Source: Thermoleophilia bacterium
GTDB lineage: Bacteria; Actinomycetota; Thermoleophilia; Gaiellales; Gaiellaceae
Direction of reading: 5' to 3'
Length of the DNA: 6,392 bases
NCBI GenBank assembly: GCA_016844515.1
Contig: JAERMP010000107.1
Span: 1-6,392 of the forward strand
This document shows positions 5,627 through 6,392 of the stretch, piece by piece (position 1 is the first letter of the stretch; each line of letters starts with the position of its first letter). The notes beneath the pieces are model-generated. The model did no database searches. It was not told the DNA's origin and saw only the letters and a program-made list of their open reading frames with translations. A program made the position numbers and the translations under genes.

Positions 5627-5667
5627 GCGGCGATCCTAGTGGCCGGCGACCGTAGGATCCTCCCCGC
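5627..5667. promoter_or_regulatory. Overlapping divergent promoters between the dehydrogenase operon and the hydrolase gene
   Basis: Only 41 bp separate the two start codons. On the minus strand TAGGAT (5638-5633) lies 6 nt before the dehydrogenase GTG. On the plus strand TAGGAT (5653-5658) lies 9 nt before the hydrolase ATG. The two identical boxes form an inverted repeat with a 14-bp centre. Normal -35 zones of each promoter would fall on or next to the -10 box of the other, so simultaneous occupancy by two polymerases seems impossible. Neither gene has a Shine-Dalgarno in this gap, consistent with leaderless mRNAs. Confidence 0.55.
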
Positions 5668-6392
5668 ATGGAGCACCGCCACGTTTGGATCGTGATGGAC
5701 GACGGCACCCGCCTCGCCACTCGGCTCTTTCTCCCTGACGAGCTGCCGGCGCCCGTCATTCTTGAAGCGCTGCCGTACCGCATGGACGACCTCACGTCGT
5801 CCTACTCGAGCGAGTACGAGCGGCTGTGTGAGGAGGGCGGGTTCGCGGTCTGCCGGCTCGACATTCGCGGAACGGGCTCCTCCGAGGGGATCGCGCTCGA
5901 CGAGTACCACCCGCAGGAGCACGCCGACATCTGCCAGGCGATCACCTGGCTCGCCGCGCAGGACTGGTGCACCGGCAAGGTAGGGATGTACGGCACGTCC
6001 TGGAGCGGATTCAACTCGATACAGGTCGCGATGGAGCGCCCCCCTGCTCTGGGGGCGATTGTTCCGATCTACGCTTCGGACGATCGGTACACGGACGACG
6101 TCCACTACATGGGCGGCGTGCTCAAGGCCGTGGACCTCGTCGACTGGGTGATCTACATGGCCGCGTGCAACAGGGCACCGAGCCGTGGCTCCTGCGCTGG
6201 CTCGAAGAGCAGGCGGACGGGCCGTACTGGCGCCACGGATCGCTCCGTCCACGGTACGACCGAATCACTTGCCCGACGATGATCGTCGCCGGCTGGGCGG
6301 ACGGGTACACGAACATCGCTCTCCGCGCGTTCGAGGCGATGACCTGCCCGCGCCGCGTGATCATCGGACCGTGGGCACACATGTCGACGGCG
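5668..6392 (+). pseudogene. CocE/NonD-family alpha/beta hydrolase, frame-disrupted and cut by right edge
   Basis: The first part (residues 1 to about 168) is a clear CocE/NonD or X-Pro dipeptidyl-peptidase-type serine hydrolase. It has strand EHRHVWIVMDDGTRLATRLFLP, LEALPYR (Tyr37, oxyanion-hole position in CocE), VCRLDIRGTGSSEG (61-74), and the nucleophile elbow MYGTSWSGFNS with Ser111. YASDDRYTDDVHYMGG (135-150) then leads into the cap region. After YMAACN, near 6170, the frame stops matching and ends at a TGA (6280-6282). Family sequence resumes from about 6174 in another frame: GTEPWLLRWLEEQADGPYWRHGS, then the aspartate motif IVAGWADGYTN and the histidine motif IIGPWAHM, open to the window edge. 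Roughly 20-25 residues usual in the family between these parts are absent, so an out-of-frame deletion fits better than a single-base error. Members cleave esters, amides or acylated amino acids. The ATG follows a TAGGAT box by 9 nt, without a Shine-Dalgarno. Confidence 0.75.

Noticed and set aside
352..5642. Repeated TAGTGG words near 353, 1493 and 5637 as a shared regulatory site
   Set aside because: Only six to nine bases are shared, the positions relative to genes differ, and two copies overlap the promoter boxes already described; chance is sufficient.
6140..6180. Programmed ribosomal frameshift joining the two hydrolase frames
   Set aside because: No slippery heptamer or stimulatory structure was recognised at the junction, and about 20-25 expected residues are missing, so a deletion or assembly error fits better.
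5611..6252. 213-residue minus-strand open frame opposite the hydrolase
   Set aside because: The hydrolase frame on the plus strand has clear catalytic motifs, and this frame has none.
1..6392. tRNA, rRNA, CRISPR array, insertion sequence or phage gene
   Set aside because: I looked for cloverleaf-like arms, tandem direct repeats with spacers, terminal inverted repeats with transposase motifs and phage proteins and saw none; coding density by metabolic genes leaves little room.

Overview
The window is very GC-rich, with coding sequence almost throughout, frequent GTG and TTG starts, and few canonical ribosome binding sites. Protein style (Ala/Arg/Glu-rich) and promoter architecture suggest an actinobacterium, perhaps a soil or metagenomic lineage such as Thermoleophilia; this is an inference from style, not a taxonomic result. 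I see no mobile element, CRISPR array, tRNA or rRNA.

Layout from left to right: (1) the N-terminal part of a universal stress protein, minus strand, cut by the left edge (start at 275). (2) A 252-bp divergent intergenic region with two inverted repeats. (3) An EamA-type drug/metabolite transporter (528-1463, plus), followed after 39 bp by a RimJ/RimL-like GNAT acetyltransferase (1503-2018, plus). A 31-bp near-perfect palindrome overlaps the transporter stop codon and the acetyltransferase promoter. (4) A small one-cysteine thioredoxin-fold protein (1979-2374, minus) that converges on and overlaps the acetyltransferase gene by 40 bp. (5) A tightly coupled minus-strand operon, 5626 down to 2470: a full-length acyl-CoA dehydrogenase, a CaiB/BaiF CoA-transferase, and a short acyl-CoA dehydrogenase lacking the middle beta domain. 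The three genes overlap by 4 bp at each junction. (6) A divergent CocE/NonD-family alpha/beta hydrolase (5668 to the right edge) with an out-of-frame deletion near 6170, so it is a pseudogene or an assembly error.

The operon looks like a catabolic module. The CoA-transferase would activate an organic acid to its thioester, and the dehydrogenase pair would introduce an alpha,beta double bond. The two dehydrogenases carry complementary subsets of the family motifs. This resembles the heteromeric FadE28/FadE29-type enzymes of steroid side-chain degradation and suggests they work as one alpha/beta enzyme. The substrate cannot be read from the sequence.

Regulation: most leading genes have a TAGNNT -10-like box 6-9 nt ahead of the start codon and no spaced Shine-Dalgarno, which is the signature of leaderless transcripts. 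The 41-bp gap between the dehydrogenase operon and the hydrolase holds two such boxes back to back as an inverted repeat. The thioredoxin-like gene is the exception, with a normal promoter and Shine-Dalgarno sequence. I did not find a wholly new multi-gene system. The items most worth a second look are the split dehydrogenase pair, the 31-bp palindrome, the overlapping divergent promoters and the disrupted hydrolase.
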